Assembly (NCBI RefSeq): GCF_001427285.1 | Contig: NZ_LMFV01000001.1 | Coordinates: 145,001 to 209,000 of the forward strand | Reading direction: 5' to 3' | DNA length: 64,000 nucleotides | DNA from: Mesorhizobium sp. Root552 | Lineage (GTDB): Bacteria; Pseudomonadota; Alphaproteobacteria; Rhizobiales; Rhizobiaceae | In this document: positions 9,516-19,593 of the stretch, piece after piece | Numbering within the stretch: the first letter of the stretch is position 1 | Layout: each line of letters opens with the position of its first letter | The notes under the pieces: model-generated | Databases searched by the model: none | Told to the model about the DNA's origin: nothing | Seen by the model: the letters and a program-made list of their open reading frames with translations, nothing else | Made by a program: the position numbers and the translations under genes

Positions 9516-10588
9516 CCCTCGGAAATATCGGCAAGAAGCCTCGATTGATGGTCGGCGATCAATGCATCGACGATTTCGTCGATCTCCCCCATCATCACCC
9601 GGTCGAGCTTGTAAAGCGTCAGGTTGATTCGGTGGTCGGTCACCCGGCCTTGCGGGAAGTTATAGGTGCGAATGCGCTCCGAACGATCGCCTGAGCCAAC
9701 CTGGGCCTTGCGCGATTCGGAGCGTTCCTCATCGGCCCGGCTGCGCTCCAGGTCGTAGAGGCGCGCACGCAGTATCTGCATGGCCCGCGCCCGGTTCTGG
9801 TGTTGCGACTTTTCCGCCTGCACGACCATGATGCCGGTCGGCAAGTGCGTGATGCGCACGGCAGAGTCCGTCGTGTTGACGTGCTGCCCGCCAGAGCCCG
9901 ATGCACGCATCGTGTCGATGCGGATATCCTCGGGCCGGATATCGATATCCACTTCCTCCGCCTCCGGCAGCACGGCGACGGTCGCAGCCGATGTATGGAT
10001 GCGGCCTTGCGCCTCCGTCTCGGGAACGCGCTGCACCCTGTGCGCGCCGGATTCGAATTTCAGATGGGCAAACACGCCCTTGCCTGACACCGCGGCAAAA
10101 ATTTCCTTGTACCCGCCAACCTCGCCTTCGCTGGCCGACACCGTCTCGAAGCGCCAGCCTCTGGATGCCGCATAGCGCTCGTACATGCGATAGAGATCAC
10201 CGGCGAAAAGCGCGGCTTCGTCGCCGCCCGTACCGGCGCGGATTTCCAGTATGGCGTTGCGGTCGTCGGCGGCGTCCTTGGGCAGCAGCAGGATCTGGAT
10301 GTCCTTCTGCAACGCCTCGATGCGCTCTCGGACGCCCGGCAAATCGGCTTCCGCCAATTCTCGCATCTCCGCGTCCGTCGCCTTGTCCGCCAGCATTGCA
10401 GACAGGTCGGATTCTTCCTGTTCGGCTGCCCGCAACTCCCGGATCTTGGCGACGAGGTCCTGTATGTCGGCGTATTCCGACGCCATTTTCACATAGGCAT
10501 CAGCCGCCGGGCCGGCAGCCATCTGCGCCTCGAGCATCTCCAAGCGCTTGACGACCTGGTCCATGCGGTCACGGGGTAGATTGGTCAT
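9512..10588 (-). CDS. prfA: Peptide chain release factor 1
   Basis: RF1 recognises UAA and UAG stop codons and triggers peptide release on the ribosome, 358 residues, full length. The GGQ motif sits in [16 protein letters not shown], and the tripeptide codon-recognition loop reads PET in [10 protein letters not shown], where E. coli has PAT; both occur in the family. The gene follows ptsP by 141 bp and overlaps the start of prmC, which encodes the enzyme that methylates its GGQ glutamine, so the two are translationally coupled. Confidence 0.97.
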   Translation of the reverse strand: MTNLPRDRMDQVVKRLEMLEAQMAAGPAADAYVKMASEYADIQDLVAKIRELRAAEQEESDLSAMLADKATDAEMRELAEADLPGVRERIEALQKDIQILLLPKDAADDRNAILEIRAGTGGDEAALFAGDLYRMYERYAASRGWRFETVSASEGEVGGYKEIFAAVSGKGVFAHLKFESGAHRVQRVPETEAQGRIHTSAATVAVLPEAEEVDIDIRPEDIRIDTMRASGSGGQHVNTTDSAVRITHLPTGIMVVQAEKSQHQNRARAMQILRARLYDLERSRADEERSESRKAQVGSGDRSERIRTYNFPQGRVTDHRINLTLYKLDRVMMGEIDEIVDALIADHQSRLLADISEG

Positions 10589-10729
10589 GGCTTTGACATT
10601 TCGGCCAGATTCACGTCAGGGCGAGCCGAAAATGGCGAGTTTCGACAACCGGAGCGGAATGTACATGTTGGGTATATGAGCATCGGAAGCGCAGAAAGTC
10701 GCGATTTGCAGGCCGCCATCACGTGAATC

Positions 10730-13000
10730 TCAAAGAGGGATGGAGCGGTCGTCAGCGAAGGCCTGCAACAGCGCTCGCATCGGAATGCCATTTGCCGGTG
10801 CCGGCAGATTATCTTCGAAGAAGGCTTCCAGTTCGGCAATCGGCAATTCGCACAACATTGCCTTCACCGGGCCGATCGATGCCGGTGACATCGAAATCGA
10901 GCGGAAGCCCAGGCCAAGCAGCGCCATGGCCGAGATCGGCTTGCCCGCGAGTTCGCCGCACAGCGTCACCGGAGTATGGTTGCGCCGGCTGGCATCCGCG
11001 ATCTGCTTCAGAACACGCAGGAACGGTATCGACAACGGGTCGAACCGATCCGAAACCTGGGTATTGCCGCGATCGACAGCCATGATGAACTGGAACAGGT
11101 CGTTAGACCCGACCGAGACGAAATCGACCGCCTTCATCAACTCATCGAGCTGGAAAAGAAGCGACGGCACCTCCAGCATGGCGCCGAGCTTCAGGCTGGT
11201 CGGCAAGAGATGGGCGAAGCGCGACAGGTGCCGCACCTCGCGGTCGATAATCTCGCGCGCCTGCACGATCTCACCGAGTTCGGTGACCATCGGCAGCATG
11301 ACTTTCAATTCGCGTCCGCCGGCAGCCTTGAGAAGCGCGCGGATCTGCGTCCTGAGCAATCCCGGGCGATCTAGCGTGAGCCGGATCGCCCGCCAGCCAA
11401 GTGCAGGATTTTCCTCCTGCGCCGTGTTCTTGAAATAGGGAAGCACCTTGTCGCCACCGATATCGATGGTGCGGAAGGTGACCGGCTTGCCCCGCGCCGC
11501 ATCGAGCACGTCGCGATAAAGTTCTTCCTGTGCTTCCGCGCGCGGGAAGGTCGAAGCCACCATGAATTGCAGTTCGGTCCTGAACAGGCCGATGCCGCTC
11601 GCGCCCGATTCGGCCAACTGCGGCAGGTCGACCATCAGGCCGGCATTCATCAACAGATCGACCGGAACGCCGTCCGCCGAAACGGAAGGCTTGTTGCGCA
11701 GTTCCCGGTAGAGTTCCTGCCGGCGCGCCCTGAACCGCACCTTTTCGGCATAGGCCGCCTCAAGGTCGGGCTGCGGCCGAAGATGCGCGGTGCCCTCCTC
11801 GCCGTCGACGATGATGGCATCGCCATTTTCGGCCATCGAGACCGCGCCCTTGACTTGCCCTGCCACGGGAATGCCCATGGCGCGCGCCACGATCACGACA
11901 TGGCTGGTCGCCGCGCCGTCCTCCAGCACCAGGCCGCGCAGCTTGTCGCGCGGGTAGTCGAGCAGCTCTGCTGCGCCCATCGAGCGGGCCACGATGATCG
12001 CGTCCTTCGGCAAGGACGCGGCGACATCATCCGGCCCGCGTCCCATCAACTGGCGCAGCAGCCGGTTGGCGAGATCGTCGAAATCGCTCATCCGCTCGCG
12101 CAGGTACGGGTCGGTCATGTGCATCATGCGGGCGCGCATGTCGCTTTGCACTTTTTCCACCGCCGCCTCGGCGGTCAGGCCGTTGCGGATCGCTTCTTCC
12201 AGCCGGCGCACCCAGCCGCGGTCGTTGGCGAACATGCGGTAGGCTTCCAGCACCTCGCGATGCTCGCCCTCGAAGGCCACGTCGCGGCGTTCCAGCATGT
12301 CGTCGATGGAGAGCCTCAGCGAACCGAGCGCTGCCGCAAGGCGGCGCACCTCGTCTTCGCTGTCTTCGTTGAACAGGTTGGTGACGACGATGCGCGGCTC
12401 GTGCAGCACCACATGGCCAAGCCCGATCCCGTCGTTGAAGGAGACACCCCCAAAACTGGCCGGCCGCTTCAGGTCAAGTTCGAGTCCGGGCCGCGTCAGC
12501 CGGGCAAGATCGCCTGTGGCGATCATTTCCGCGATCACCATCGCAGTGGTTTCCAGCGCCTCGACCTCGTCGTCGCGATAGGTGCGCATGGTCTTGTTCT
12601 GGACGACCAGAACGCCAAGGGTGCGGCCAGCCCTCAGCACCGGAACGCCGAGGAAGGAGCTGTAAATCTCTTCGCCTGTTTCCGGCAGGTACGCGAAGGC
12701 CGGATGCTCCTGCGCATTGGACAGGTTGAGCGAACGGGCGCTGGCAGCGATGGTGCCGACAAGGCCTTGGCCGAGCCGCAGCTGCGCCAGGTGGACCGCT
12801 TTCGGATTAAGACCCTCGGTGGCGTAGAGTTCGAGCACGGAATCGGCGCGCAGCACATAGAGCGAGCAGACTTCGGCGACCATGTTCGAGGCGATGTCGC
12901 GGACAATCCGGTCAAGCCGCTCCTGCGGCTCGAGCGGCTCTTGCATGAGCTCGCGGAGCCGTTTCAGCAAAACGCGTGGGCCGACGGCCGTTTCACGCAT
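10730..13000 (-). CDS. ptsP: Nitrogen-PTS enzyme I (PEP-protein phosphotransferase PtsP)
   Basis: First kinase of the nitrogen-related PTS: it takes phosphate from PEP and passes it to NPr, then EIIA-Ntr. 756 residues. Domains: an N-terminal GAF sensor (about 20-165), the EI helical and swivelling domain with the phospho-His near 367 in GAATSHVVIVARAMGIP, and the PEP-binding TIM barrel with RTELQFM and the VTLCGE active-site Cys. In proteobacteria the GAF domain senses glutamine and 2-oxoglutarate. The ptsN and npr genes are not in the window. It lies between lysC and prfA on the same strand, a conserved rhizobial order. Confidence 0.96.
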   Translation of the reverse strand: MRETAVGPRVLLKRLRELMQEPLEPQERLDRIVRDIASNMVAEVCSLYVLRADSVLELYATEGLNPKAVHLAQLRLGQGLVGTIAASARSLNLSNAQEHPAFAYLPETGEEIYSSFLGVPVLRAGRTLGVLVVQNKTMRTYRDDEVEALETTAMVIAEMIATGDLARLTRPGLELDLKRPASFGGVSFNDGIGLGHVVLHEPRIVVTNLFNEDSEDEVRRLAAALGSLRLSIDDMLERRDVAFEGEHREVLEAYRMFANDRGWVRRLEEAIRNGLTAEAAVEKVQSDMRARMMHMTDPYLRERMSDFDDLANRLLRQLMGRGPDDVAASLPKDAIIVARSMGAAELLDYPRDKLRGLVLEDGAATSHVVIVARAMGIPVAGQVKGAVSMAENGDAIIVDGEEGTAHLRPQPDLEAAYAEKVRFRARRQELYRELRNKPSVSADGVPVDLLMNAGLMVDLPQLAESGASGIGLFRTELQFMVASTFPRAEAQEELYRDVLDAARGKPVTFRTIDIGGDKVLPYFKNTAQEENPALGWRAIRLTLDRPGLLRTQIRALLKAAGGRELKVMLPMVTELGEIVQAREIIDREVRHLSRFAHLLPTSLKLGAMLEVPSLLFQLDELMKAVDFVSVGSNDLFQFIMAVDRGNTQVSDRFDPLSIPFLRVLKQIADASRRNHTPVTLCGELAGKPISAMALLGLGFRSISMSPASIGPVKAMLCELPIAELEAFFEDNLPAPANGIPMRALLQAFADDRSIPL

Positions 13001-13081
13001 CGCGGCACATTCTCCAATGGCTTCAACCCAGCGGGCGCCCCTGCCCGCCGGTAGTCAACGCAACAACAGACTCCTACGCCC

Positions 13082-14335
13082 TTATTGCTTATCTAGACCG
13101 TATACGGAATGGAGCGTGCGAACTGCAAGCTCTGTATAAGGTCCGTCGATCAGGATGGAGATTTTGATCTCCGACGTCGTGATGGCCCGGATGTTGATCG
13201 ACTTCTCCGACAGCGCCTTGAACGCGGTCGCCGCAACGCCGGTGTGGCTCCTCATGCCGATGCCGATCACCGACACTTTCGACATGCCGTCGTCATGCTG
13301 GACAGCATCGAAACCGACCGTTTCCTTTACCTTTTCCAGAACGGCGAGCGCCTTGCCGATATCTCCCGACGGCACCGTAAAGGTCATGTCGGTCGATTTG
13401 CCGTCCTCGGAAATGTTCTGGACGATCATGTCGACATTGATGCCGGCATCTGCCAGCGGGCCGAATATGCCGGCGGCGACGCCCGGCCGGTCGGCCACGC
13501 GGCGCAACGAAATCTGTGCCTCGTCCTTGGCGTAGGCAATTCCTGTGACGACCTGCTGTTCCACGATTTCATCCTCGTCGCAAATAAGCGTTCCAGGCGG
13601 ATTGATCAGATCCCCCATACCGGGCGCGTCCGGATCGTCGAAAGACGAACGCACGAAGGTGCGCACCTTGTGCACCATGGCGAGTTCGACAGAGCGAACC
13701 TGCAGCACCTTGGCTCCGAGCGAAGCCATCTCGAGCATTTCCTCGAACGAGATTTTCGCCAGCCGGCGCGCCTTCGGCTCGATACGCGGGTCCGTCGTGT
13801 AGACGCCATCGACATCGGTATAGATATCACAACGATCTGCCTTGACCGCAGCAGCGATTGCGACGGCGCTGGTATCGGAGCCGCCACGGCCAAGCGTTGC
13901 GATACGATTGTCGGGGCCTAGCCCCTGGAACCCGGCGACAACCGCAACCTGCCCCTCGCCGAACCGCTTGATCAGGAAAGAGCCGTCAATATCGGTGATG
14001 CGGGCTGCGCCATGCGCATTGTCGGTCCGGATCGGGATTTGCCAGCCCAGCCATGAGCGGGCATGCACACCCATGTTCTGCAAGGTGATCGCCAGAAGTC
14101 CCGCCGTGACCTGCTCGCCCGAGGCGACCACGGCGTCATATTCACGCGCATCGTGCATGGGCGACGCTTCACGCGTCCAGGAAACCAGTTCGTTTGTCTT
14201 GCCGGCCATGGCCGACACCACGACGGCAACTTCGTGTCCGGCATCGACCTCGCGTTTGACATGGCGCGCGACATTGCGGATGCGGGCGATGTCGGCGACC
14301 GAAGTCCCGCCGAATTTCATCACGATACGCGCCAT
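13082..14335 (-). CDS. lysC: Aspartate kinase
   Basis: Cytosolic kinase that phosphorylates L-aspartate, the first step to lysine, threonine and methionine. 417 residues. The start is set at ATG 14335, so that the protein begins MARIVMKFGGTSVAD; an upstream extension has no family similarity. The catalytic amino-acid-kinase fold covers the first 240 residues (KFGGTSV, GRGGSDTSAVA, YTDVDGVYT). Two ACT domains follow for feedback inhibition. The gene stops 81 bp before ptsP on the same strand. ubiG is divergent upstream. Confidence 0.97.
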   Translation of the reverse strand: MARIVMKFGGTSVADIARIRNVARHVKREVDAGHEVAVVVSAMAGKTNELVSWTREASPMHDAREYDAVVASGEQVTAGLLAITLQNMGVHARSWLGWQIPIRTDNAHGAARITDIDGSFLIKRFGEGQVAVVAGFQGLGPDNRIATLGRGGSDTSAVAIAAAVKADRCDIYTDVDGVYTTDPRIEPKARRLAKISFEEMLEMASLGAKVLQVRSVELAMVHKVRTFVRSSFDDPDAPGMGDLINPPGTLICDEDEIVEQQVVTGIAYAKDEAQISLRRVADRPGVAAGIFGPLADAGINVDMIVQNISEDGKSTDMTFTVPSGDIGKALAVLEKVKETVGFDAVQHDDGMSKVSVIGIGMRSHTGVAATAFKALSEKSINIRAITTSEIKISILIDGPYTELAVRTLHSVYGLDKQ

Positions 14336-14545
14336 AGAAGCGGAATGCCTTTGGATGCTGGGCCACAACGGCCACAAACTGAAAAATTGAGCGCCCACAA
14401 ATCCGGACGCCGATGCGCGGCCTCCTTAGCCAAAACGGCCCCTGTGTGCAAGCGACAGGAGACCGCGCCCCGGACCTGAAAAATTGCTGCCTTGACTTTC
14501 GTCTTCTCACGCCCGACTTCCTATGGCTCCCACGGAGACCAGGAC

Positions 14546-15295
14546 ATGCCCGACACCCGACGATCGACCATCGATGCCGGTGAAGTGGAGCGCTTCTCGG
14601 CGCTTGCCGCCGAATGGTGGAACCCGAATGGCAAATTCCGCCCATTGCATAAATTCAACCCCGTCCGGCTTGCCTATATTCGCGATCAGGTCGCCCAGCG
14701 CTTCGGCCGCGATCCTCGCGAGGCAAGGCCGTTTGACGGTCTGCGCATCCTCGATATCGGCTGCGGCGGCGGGCTGTTGTGCGAGCCGATGGCAAGACTG
14801 GGCGCGGAGGTCGTCGGCGCCGACGCCTCGGCAACCAATATCGAAGTTGCAAAGCTGCACGCCGCCGAATCCGGTATCGATGTCGACTACCGCGCGACGA
14901 CTGCGGAGGAACTGGCGGACGCCGGCGAGAAGTTCGACGTCGTGCTCAACATGGAAGTGGTCGAACACGTGGCCGACGTAGACCTTTTCGTCAGCAAATG
15001 CGGCGAAATGGTCAAGCCCGGCGGCATCATGTTCGTCGCCACCATCAACCGCACCCTGAAGGCGCTCGGCCTCGCCATAATCGGCGCGGAATATGTGCTG
15101 CGCTGGCTGCCGCGCGGCACCCACCAGTTCGGCAAGCTTGTGCGTCCCGAGGAACTGGAGCGCGCTCTGACGAACGCCAGCCTCGCCATCACCGACCGAA
15201 CAGGCGTCATCTACAATCCGCTTGCGGACCGCTGGCAGCGCTCGAAGGACATGGACGTCAACTACATGGTGCTGGCTGAGAAGGCGGCTGCGTAA
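14546..15295 (+). CDS. ubiG: Ubiquinone biosynthesis O-methyltransferase
   Basis: SAM-dependent enzyme performing both O-methylations in ubiquinone synthesis. 249 residues from ATG 14546, which follows a GGAG ribosome site. Family hallmarks: [17 protein letters not shown] at the N terminus, SAM-binding [18 protein letters not shown], and the NMEVVEHV motif. The later stretch [11 protein letters not shown] is characteristic of UbiG rather than other class I methyltransferases. It is divergent from lysC and ends three bases from the convergent EamA gene. Confidence 0.96.
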   Translation: MPDTRRSTIDAGEVERFSALAAEWWNPNGKFRPLHKFNPVRLAYIRDQVAQRFGRDPREARPFDGLRILDIGCGGGLLCEPMARLGAEVVGADASATNIEVAKLHAAESGIDVDYRATTAEELADAGEKFDVVLNMEVVEHVADVDLFVSKCGEMVKPGGIMFVATINRTLKALGLAIIGAEYVLRWLPRGTHQFGKLVRPEELERALTNASLAITDRTGVIYNPLADRWQRSKDMDVNYMVLAEKAAA

Positions 15296-15298
15296 CCT

Positions 15299-16198
15299 TT
15301 ACTCCAGGCCTTTGTCCTGGCCCTGCGCCTTGGTTGTGACGACTACTCCCGCCGTGATGACCACCGCTCCCACCCAGGTCAGCCACTGGTAGTGCTCGCC
15401 CAGGAAGAAAAGCCCGGAAAAAAGACCAATAGCTGCAGCTACATAGCCGATCTGGCTGAGATAGACAGGACCTCCAACGGCCTGCAGCCGGAAGAAGAAA
15501 ACGAACATCGTCGAGGCTGAAACGACCTGAGCGGCGACGACTACCGGAACCGCGGCCAACGAGGCAACTGCAGCGCCGCCGAGCAGGACAAGGATCGCAG
15601 CAAGCAGCATGACAGCGGCTGCGAGATGGCTGCCAACGGCCAGTTCGATCGGCCCGGTATCGCCCGGCCAGTCCCAGGTTCTGTAGATGTTTCCGATAGC
15701 CAGGCTGACCGGGATCAAAAGCCCGGCCGCGACCCAAAGCGGGTCGGCCGGCTGGCCCGCCTCTCCGCGCGTGACCGCCACCATGACGGCACCAGTAAAA
15801 CCGATGATAATCCCGGCGACTCCCAGAAGATTGGGACGTCGTACCCCAAGCATAATCGACAGGAGCAAGGTGATAACCGGCGACAGGGTAAACATGATGC
15901 CGGTATATCCGGCTCCCAGATGGCTGATGGCCGAGAACATCAGAAGATTGGGTATGGCGTAGGAAACAAATGCGGTGATCGCGAAATAACGCAACTTGTG
16001 AACGGTGATCTTGATCCGCTTTCTACTTAGCAGCAGTGAGCACAGAAGAACGCTTCCTGCCCCGGCCGAGATCACGAAGGCCCACAAGATACCTTGGATA
16101 CCCGCATCCGTCGCCGTCTTTCCAAACGGAAGCGCCAGGCCGAGCAAGGCACCCGTGATCACCAGCAAACCAGGTGCCGAATCCCAGATGGATTTCAT
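15299..16198 (-). CDS. EamA-family (DMT) transporter
   Basis: Inner-membrane permease of the drug/metabolite superfamily, 299 residues, two repeated five-helix EamA halves (about 7-140 and 155-290). The second half contains the usual YLSQIGYVAAAIGLFSG-type hydrophobic core. Such proteins export amino acids or other small metabolites; nothing here identifies the substrate. A single gene, convergent with ubiG. A second EamA gene at 35634-36524 belongs to the same superfamily but is clearly not a recent duplicate. Confidence 0.85.
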   Translation of the reverse strand: MKSIWDSAPGLLVITGALLGLALPFGKTATDAGIQGILWAFVISAGAGSVLLCSLLLSRKRIKITVHKLRYFAITAFVSYAIPNLLMFSAISHLGAGYTGIMFTLSPVITLLLSIMLGVRRPNLLGVAGIIIGFTGAVMVAVTRGEAGQPADPLWVAAGLLIPVSLAIGNIYRTWDWPGDTGPIELAVGSHLAAAVMLLAAILVLLGGAAVASLAAVPVVVAAQVVSASTMFVFFFRLQAVGGPVYLSQIGYVAAAIGLFSGLFFLGEHYQWLTWVGAVVITAGVVVTTKAQGQDKGLE

Positions 16199-16279
16199 GA
16201 TTGCTCCGCCATTTCCGGCGCGTACTAGGCAGGAAACGCGTTGCCACGCGAATGCGCCAGTACCGGTAAAAGCAGAGGG

Positions 16280-16705
16280 TCAGTTCTGCTCGTCGGGGAA
16301 AACCGGCACAGGCATGAAATCGACGCCATCCTCCGCCAGGCTTTTGGCTTCTTCGAGCGTCGCTTCGCCATAGATGCCGCGCTGATCAGCCTCGCCAAAA
16401 TGGATTTTGCGGGCTTCCTCGGCGAATTTGTCGCCGACATAGTCGGCATTGGCGCGGATCTTCTCGGCCATGGCCTTCATCTGCGTCATCATCCGGCGCT
16501 GTTCCTCGCCCATGGCAAGGGCAACCTTCTCCTGCTTGCGGGCAGTTGAAACCGCAGGCGCCATCAGCGCCTTCTCGACCTTATGCGAACCGCACGACGG
16601 ACAATCGACGAAACCACGCTTCTTTTGCGTTTCGAAGTCGTCGCTGGAACGGAACCAGGCCTCGAACTCGTGCTCGCTGTCGCAGATGAGGGAAAAGCGG
16701 ATCAA
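16280..16705 (-). CDS. DUF1178 family protein
   Basis: Small conserved proteobacterial protein, 141 residues, function unknown. It begins MIRFSLICDSEHEFEAWF and has a zinc-ribbon-like Cys pair in FVDCPSCGSHKVEKALM, typical of DUF1178. The C-terminal half is helical and charged. The start is a TTG at 16705 that overlaps the stop of the upstream amidohydrolase gene (TTGA), indicating translational coupling. This pairing with a nitrilase-superfamily gene and grxC is common in rhizobia. Confidence 0.88.
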   Translation of the reverse strand: MIRFSLICDSEHEFEAWFRSSDDFETQKKRGFVDCPSCGSHKVEKALMAPAVSTARKQEKVALAMGEEQRRMMTQMKAMAEKIRANADYVGDKFAEEARKIHFGEADQRGIYGEATLEEAKSLAEDGVDFMPVPVFPDEQN

Positions 16706-17565
16706 GAAGCCGCTCCTCTCAGTTTCACGTCGCTGCCTGCAACGCGCACGGAAAATTCCCGCGCGTTCTTCAGATTCGGGACCTTGCGCCGCACTGCAGC
16801 CGATTGCGACGGATCGATCTCGGCGACGACTACGCCCGGCTCGTCATGATCGGCTTCAGCAAGAATCCTGCCCCAAGGGTCGATGATCAGCGAGTGACCG
16901 TAGGTTTCGCGGCCATCCTCATGCAGTCCGCCTTGTGCGGCAGCAACCACAAACGCACCGTTCTCGATGGCGCGAGCGCGCAACAAGACATGCCAATGCG
17001 CTTCGCCGGTCTGGCGCGTGAAGGCTGCGGGAACTGTCAGCACTTCGGCGCCAGCAAGCGCTTCCGACCTGAAAAGCTGCGGAAAGCGCAGGTCGTAGCA
17101 GACGGCAAAGCCGAGCTTTGCCCCATTAACTTCCGAAACGACAGCCTGCGTGCCCGGTTCGTATGCGGCCGATTCGCGCCAACTCTCACCATTGTCGAGA
17201 TCGACATCGAACATGTGGATCTTGTCGTAGGAAGCGAGTGTCTTGCCTTCCGGCGAAAACAGCAGCGCACGATTGGCGATCTTACCGTCGGCGCGCAGGA
17301 TCGCGGTGGAGCCAATATGTACGAAGACACCGAGTTCACTGGCCAGCCGCCGCGCGGCCGAAACGACAAGATCGCGGTCTTCGGGCACGAACGAGGCAGC
17401 ACGCGCTTCCTTGTCGCGCAGCAGTGCACCGGTCATCTCCGGCGTCTGGATATAGGTCGCACCCTGCGCAGCAGCCTCGCGGATCAACCGCGCCATATCC
17501 GCTACATTGCGCTCAACACTTGTGCCGGAGCGCATCTGGACAGCGGCAGCCTTGAAAACACCCAT
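16702..17565 (-). CDS. Carbon-nitrogen hydrolase (nitrilase superfamily, Nit2/NadN5-like)
   Basis: Cytosolic amidase of the nitrilase superfamily, 287 residues. The catalytic triad is intact: Glu43 in QTPEMTG, Lys115 in SYDKIHMFD, and Cys156 in FAVCYDLRFP. Sequence features fit the omega-amidase / deaminated-glutathione-amidase branch, which repairs side-products of glutathione or glutamine transamination. Its position directly after glutaredoxin (9 bp gap) supports a glutathione-linked role, which is inference. The order is grxC, this gene, then DUF1178 in one operon. Confidence 0.9.
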   Translation of the reverse strand: MGVFKAAAVQMRSGTSVERNVADMARLIREAAAQGATYIQTPEMTGALLRDKEARAASFVPEDRDLVVSAARRLASELGVFVHIGSTAILRADGKIANRALLFSPEGKTLASYDKIHMFDVDLDNGESWRESAAYEPGTQAVVSEVNGAKLGFAVCYDLRFPQLFRSEALAGAEVLTVPAAFTRQTGEAHWHVLLRARAIENGAFVVAAAQGGLHEDGRETYGHSLIIDPWGRILAEADHDEPGVVVAEIDPSQSAAVRRKVPNLKNAREFSVRVAGSDVKLRGAAS

Positions 17566-17574
17566 GGTCGAACC

Positions 17575-17844
17575 TCAAACAAACGTCCCGTTGGCAAGCA
17601 GTGTATCAAGTCTGCCTTCAGCTTCCAACGAGTGCAGATCATCGCAGCCGCCGACATGGGTCGCCCCGATAAAAATCTGCGGAAAGGTCGTGCGGCCATT
17701 GGCGCGCGAAATCATCTCCCGGCGCAAATCAGGCGAGAAGGATGCATCATGCTCGGTATAGGCAACGCCCTTCTTCTCAAGAAGCCGCTTGGCTGCCGAG
17801 CAGTAGCCGCACATTGCACGTGTATAAATCGTCACGTCGACCAT
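17575..17844 (-). CDS. grxC: Glutaredoxin 3
   Basis: Glutathione-dependent dithiol oxidoreductase, 89 residues, single thioredoxin-fold domain. The active site reads CGYC in YTRAMCGYCSAAKRLL, where the common form is CPYC; the Pro-to-Gly change is seen in some alphaproteobacterial Grx3 proteins. The GSH-binding TFPQIFIG with the cis-Pro and the GGCDDLHSLE segment are intact. First gene after comF (30 bp gap) in an operon with the amidohydrolase and DUF1178. Confidence 0.95.
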   Translation of the reverse strand: MVDVTIYTRAMCGYCSAAKRLLEKKGVAYTEHDASFSPDLRREMISRANGRTTFPQIFIGATHVGGCDDLHSLEAEGRLDTLLANGTFV

Positions 17845-17874
17845 GGGTCAACAATCCTGTCTTTGTTACAGGGC

Positions 17875-18660
17875 TTATATAAGGGTTGTTTCGTCGGCTC
17901 GGAAGTCCCCGGGCAGAACGCGCGCAAAAGTGAGAACGTCAACGGTCGCCGCACCGCCCTTCCTCAGCGCTCTGGTGGCAGCCCCTACGGTAGCCCCGGT
18001 CGTGTAGACATCGTCGACCAAAAGCACGCGCCGACCGGCAATAGTGATTTCCGCTTCCGGCGGCACGCGAAAAGCCCCGCGCACGTTGTCCTCCCGCTCC
18101 TTGCGTTCCAGGCCCACTTGTTGCCGCGTCAGCTTCAGCCGCTTCAAGGCGGCAGGTGCAAGCGGCACACCACTCAATTTGGAAACGGCTCGTGCCAGCT
18201 CCGCTGACTGATTGAATTTGCGGCTGAAGAAGCGCCGCCGGTGCAGCGGCACTGGAACGATTACATCGGCATCGGCAATGAGCTCGCCGCCGGCCCTCAG
18301 CATCCACCTTGCCATCCATCGAGCGAGATCGGTGCGGTCGTGATATTTGAGACCCTGCACCATCTCTCGCGCAACGTCGCCATAGACGACCGAGGCGCGC
18401 GCACGCTCGAAGGGCGGTGGATCGGCAATGGCTTCAGCAGAAAGAAACCCCTCGCCCATCTCGTGCTGGAACGGTGTTCCCATCACCGGGCACCATGGCC
18501 GCTCCAGCAATTTGAGCTTCGACCAGCATGCACCGCAAAGCACGCCAGGCTCGAGAACATGCCTACGGCAGCCGGCACAGATCGGTGGAAACAGAATGCG
18601 CACCGGCCATTTCAAAACCGCGTGAGCAAAACTCTTGATCTCAGGCATCGGATCGGCCAT
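17875..18660 (-). CDS. comF: ComF family phosphoribosyltransferase-like protein
   Basis: 261-residue ComF-type protein. An N-terminal zinc finger (CAGCRRHVLEPGVLCGAC) is followed by a type I phosphoribosyltransferase fold with the PRPP loop VLLVDDVYTTGATV. In naturally competent bacteria ComF acts in DNA uptake; its role in rhizobia is undefined. Divergent from the methyltransferase gene (54 bp apart) and first gene of the comF-grxC-amidohydrolase-DUF1178 run. Confidence 0.9.
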   Translation of the reverse strand: MADPMPEIKSFAHAVLKWPVRILFPPICAGCRRHVLEPGVLCGACWSKLKLLERPWCPVMGTPFQHEMGEGFLSAEAIADPPPFERARASVVYGDVAREMVQGLKYHDRTDLARWMARWMLRAGGELIADADVIVPVPLHRRRFFSRKFNQSAELARAVSKLSGVPLAPAALKRLKLTRQQVGLERKEREDNVRGAFRVPPEAEITIAGRRVLLVDDVYTTGATVGAATRALRKGGAATVDVLTFARVLPGDFRADETTLI

Positions 18661-18714
18661 GCGACTTGGTACCGGCTTACCCTATAGCAGTCACCGGTTG
18701 AATCGAGACATTTC

Positions 18715-19593
18715 GTGCAGACGATCTTTGACATTCCGTTATGGCTGGCACGCAAACGGCGGGCCCTCGCTGCCCCCGTGTCCGGCGCCGACTTCCTCAT
18801 CAACCGCGCCGCCGAAGAGCTCGCCGACCGCCTCGCCGCCGTACAACGCGAGTTCAACAAAGGCGCAGCCCTGTTTTGCCAAACCTCGGCGGGCGCCCGG
18901 GTGCTGGCTAAAAGCCAGAAAGTTGCCGAAGTCGTGCGAGTGGAGGCAGACGCGGCCCTCCTGCTCGGCGAAACGGGGCTCGTAGCGCCGCCAGAAACCG
19001 TGCCGCTCGAACCGGCCAGCCTCGATATCGCTGTTTCCCTGCTCTCGATGCAGGCAATGAACGACATTCCGGGTTTCATCATCCAGGTCCGGCGAGCACT
19101 GAAACCCGACGGGCTTTTTCTTGGCGCAATGGCCGGTGCCGGAACACTCAACGAGTTGCGCGAAAGCCTGCTGGCAGCCGAAAGCGAACTTTACGGCGGC
19201 ATCAGCCCGCGCGTCAGCCCCTTCGTAGACGTGCGCGATGCCGGCGCCCTGCTGCAGAGAGCAGGCCTCGCCTTGCCGGTTGCCGATATCGAAACCGTGA
19301 CGGTGCGCTATGACAACCTGTTTGCGTTGATGGGCGACCTGCGCGCCATGGGCGAAACCAGCGTGCTCAGCGACCGGTCAAGGCGACCCGGAACACGCCG
19401 CCTGTTCGCGCGCGCGGCTGAAATCTATGCCGAGCGCTTTTCCGATTCGGATGGGCGCATAAGGGCCACTTTCGCGATAGTCTGGTTATCAGGCTGGGCG
19501 CCAGACCCTTCGCAGCGAAAACCGCTCAAACCGGGCTCGGCAAAGATGTCGTTGGCAAAGGCTCTGGAAAATCCGGGAAAGCTGCAAGATTAG
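18715..19593 (+). CDS. SAM-dependent methyltransferase (BioC/NDUFAF5-like)
   Basis: 292 residues. The first about 30 residues (FDIPLWLARKRRA) and the segment KPDGLFLGAMAGAGTLNELRESL match the BioC/NDUFAF5-type class I methyltransferases conserved beside comF in rhizobia. The SAM site is less canonical than in UbiG: the first glycine-rich loop is poorly conserved. Start is GTG 18715. Substrate unknown; mitochondrial homologues modify or assemble complex I, which is only suggestive. Its 3' end overlaps the convergent Flp pilin gene by four bases. Confidence 0.82.
   Translation: MQTIFDIPLWLARKRRALAAPVSGADFLINRAAEELADRLAAVQREFNKGAALFCQTSAGARVLAKSQKVAEVVRVEADAALLLGETGLVAPPETVPLEPASLDIAVSLLSMQAMNDIPGFIIQVRRALKPDGLFLGAMAGAGTLNELRESLLAAESELYGGISPRVSPFVDVRDAGALLQRAGLALPVADIETVTVRYDNLFALMGDLRAMGETSVLSDRSRRPGTRRLFARAAEIYAERFSDSDGRIRATFAIVWLSGWAPDPSQRKPLKPGSAKMSLAKALENPGKLQD

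Noticed and set aside
11567-13054. Plus-strand open frame of 495 codons opposite ptsP
   Set aside because: Shadow of ptsP; His/Arg/Gln-rich with no family features.
16804-18207. Plus-strand open frame of 467 codons crossing three genes
   Set aside because: Runs antisense through the amidohydrolase, grxC and comF, all with intact catalytic motifs on the minus strand.
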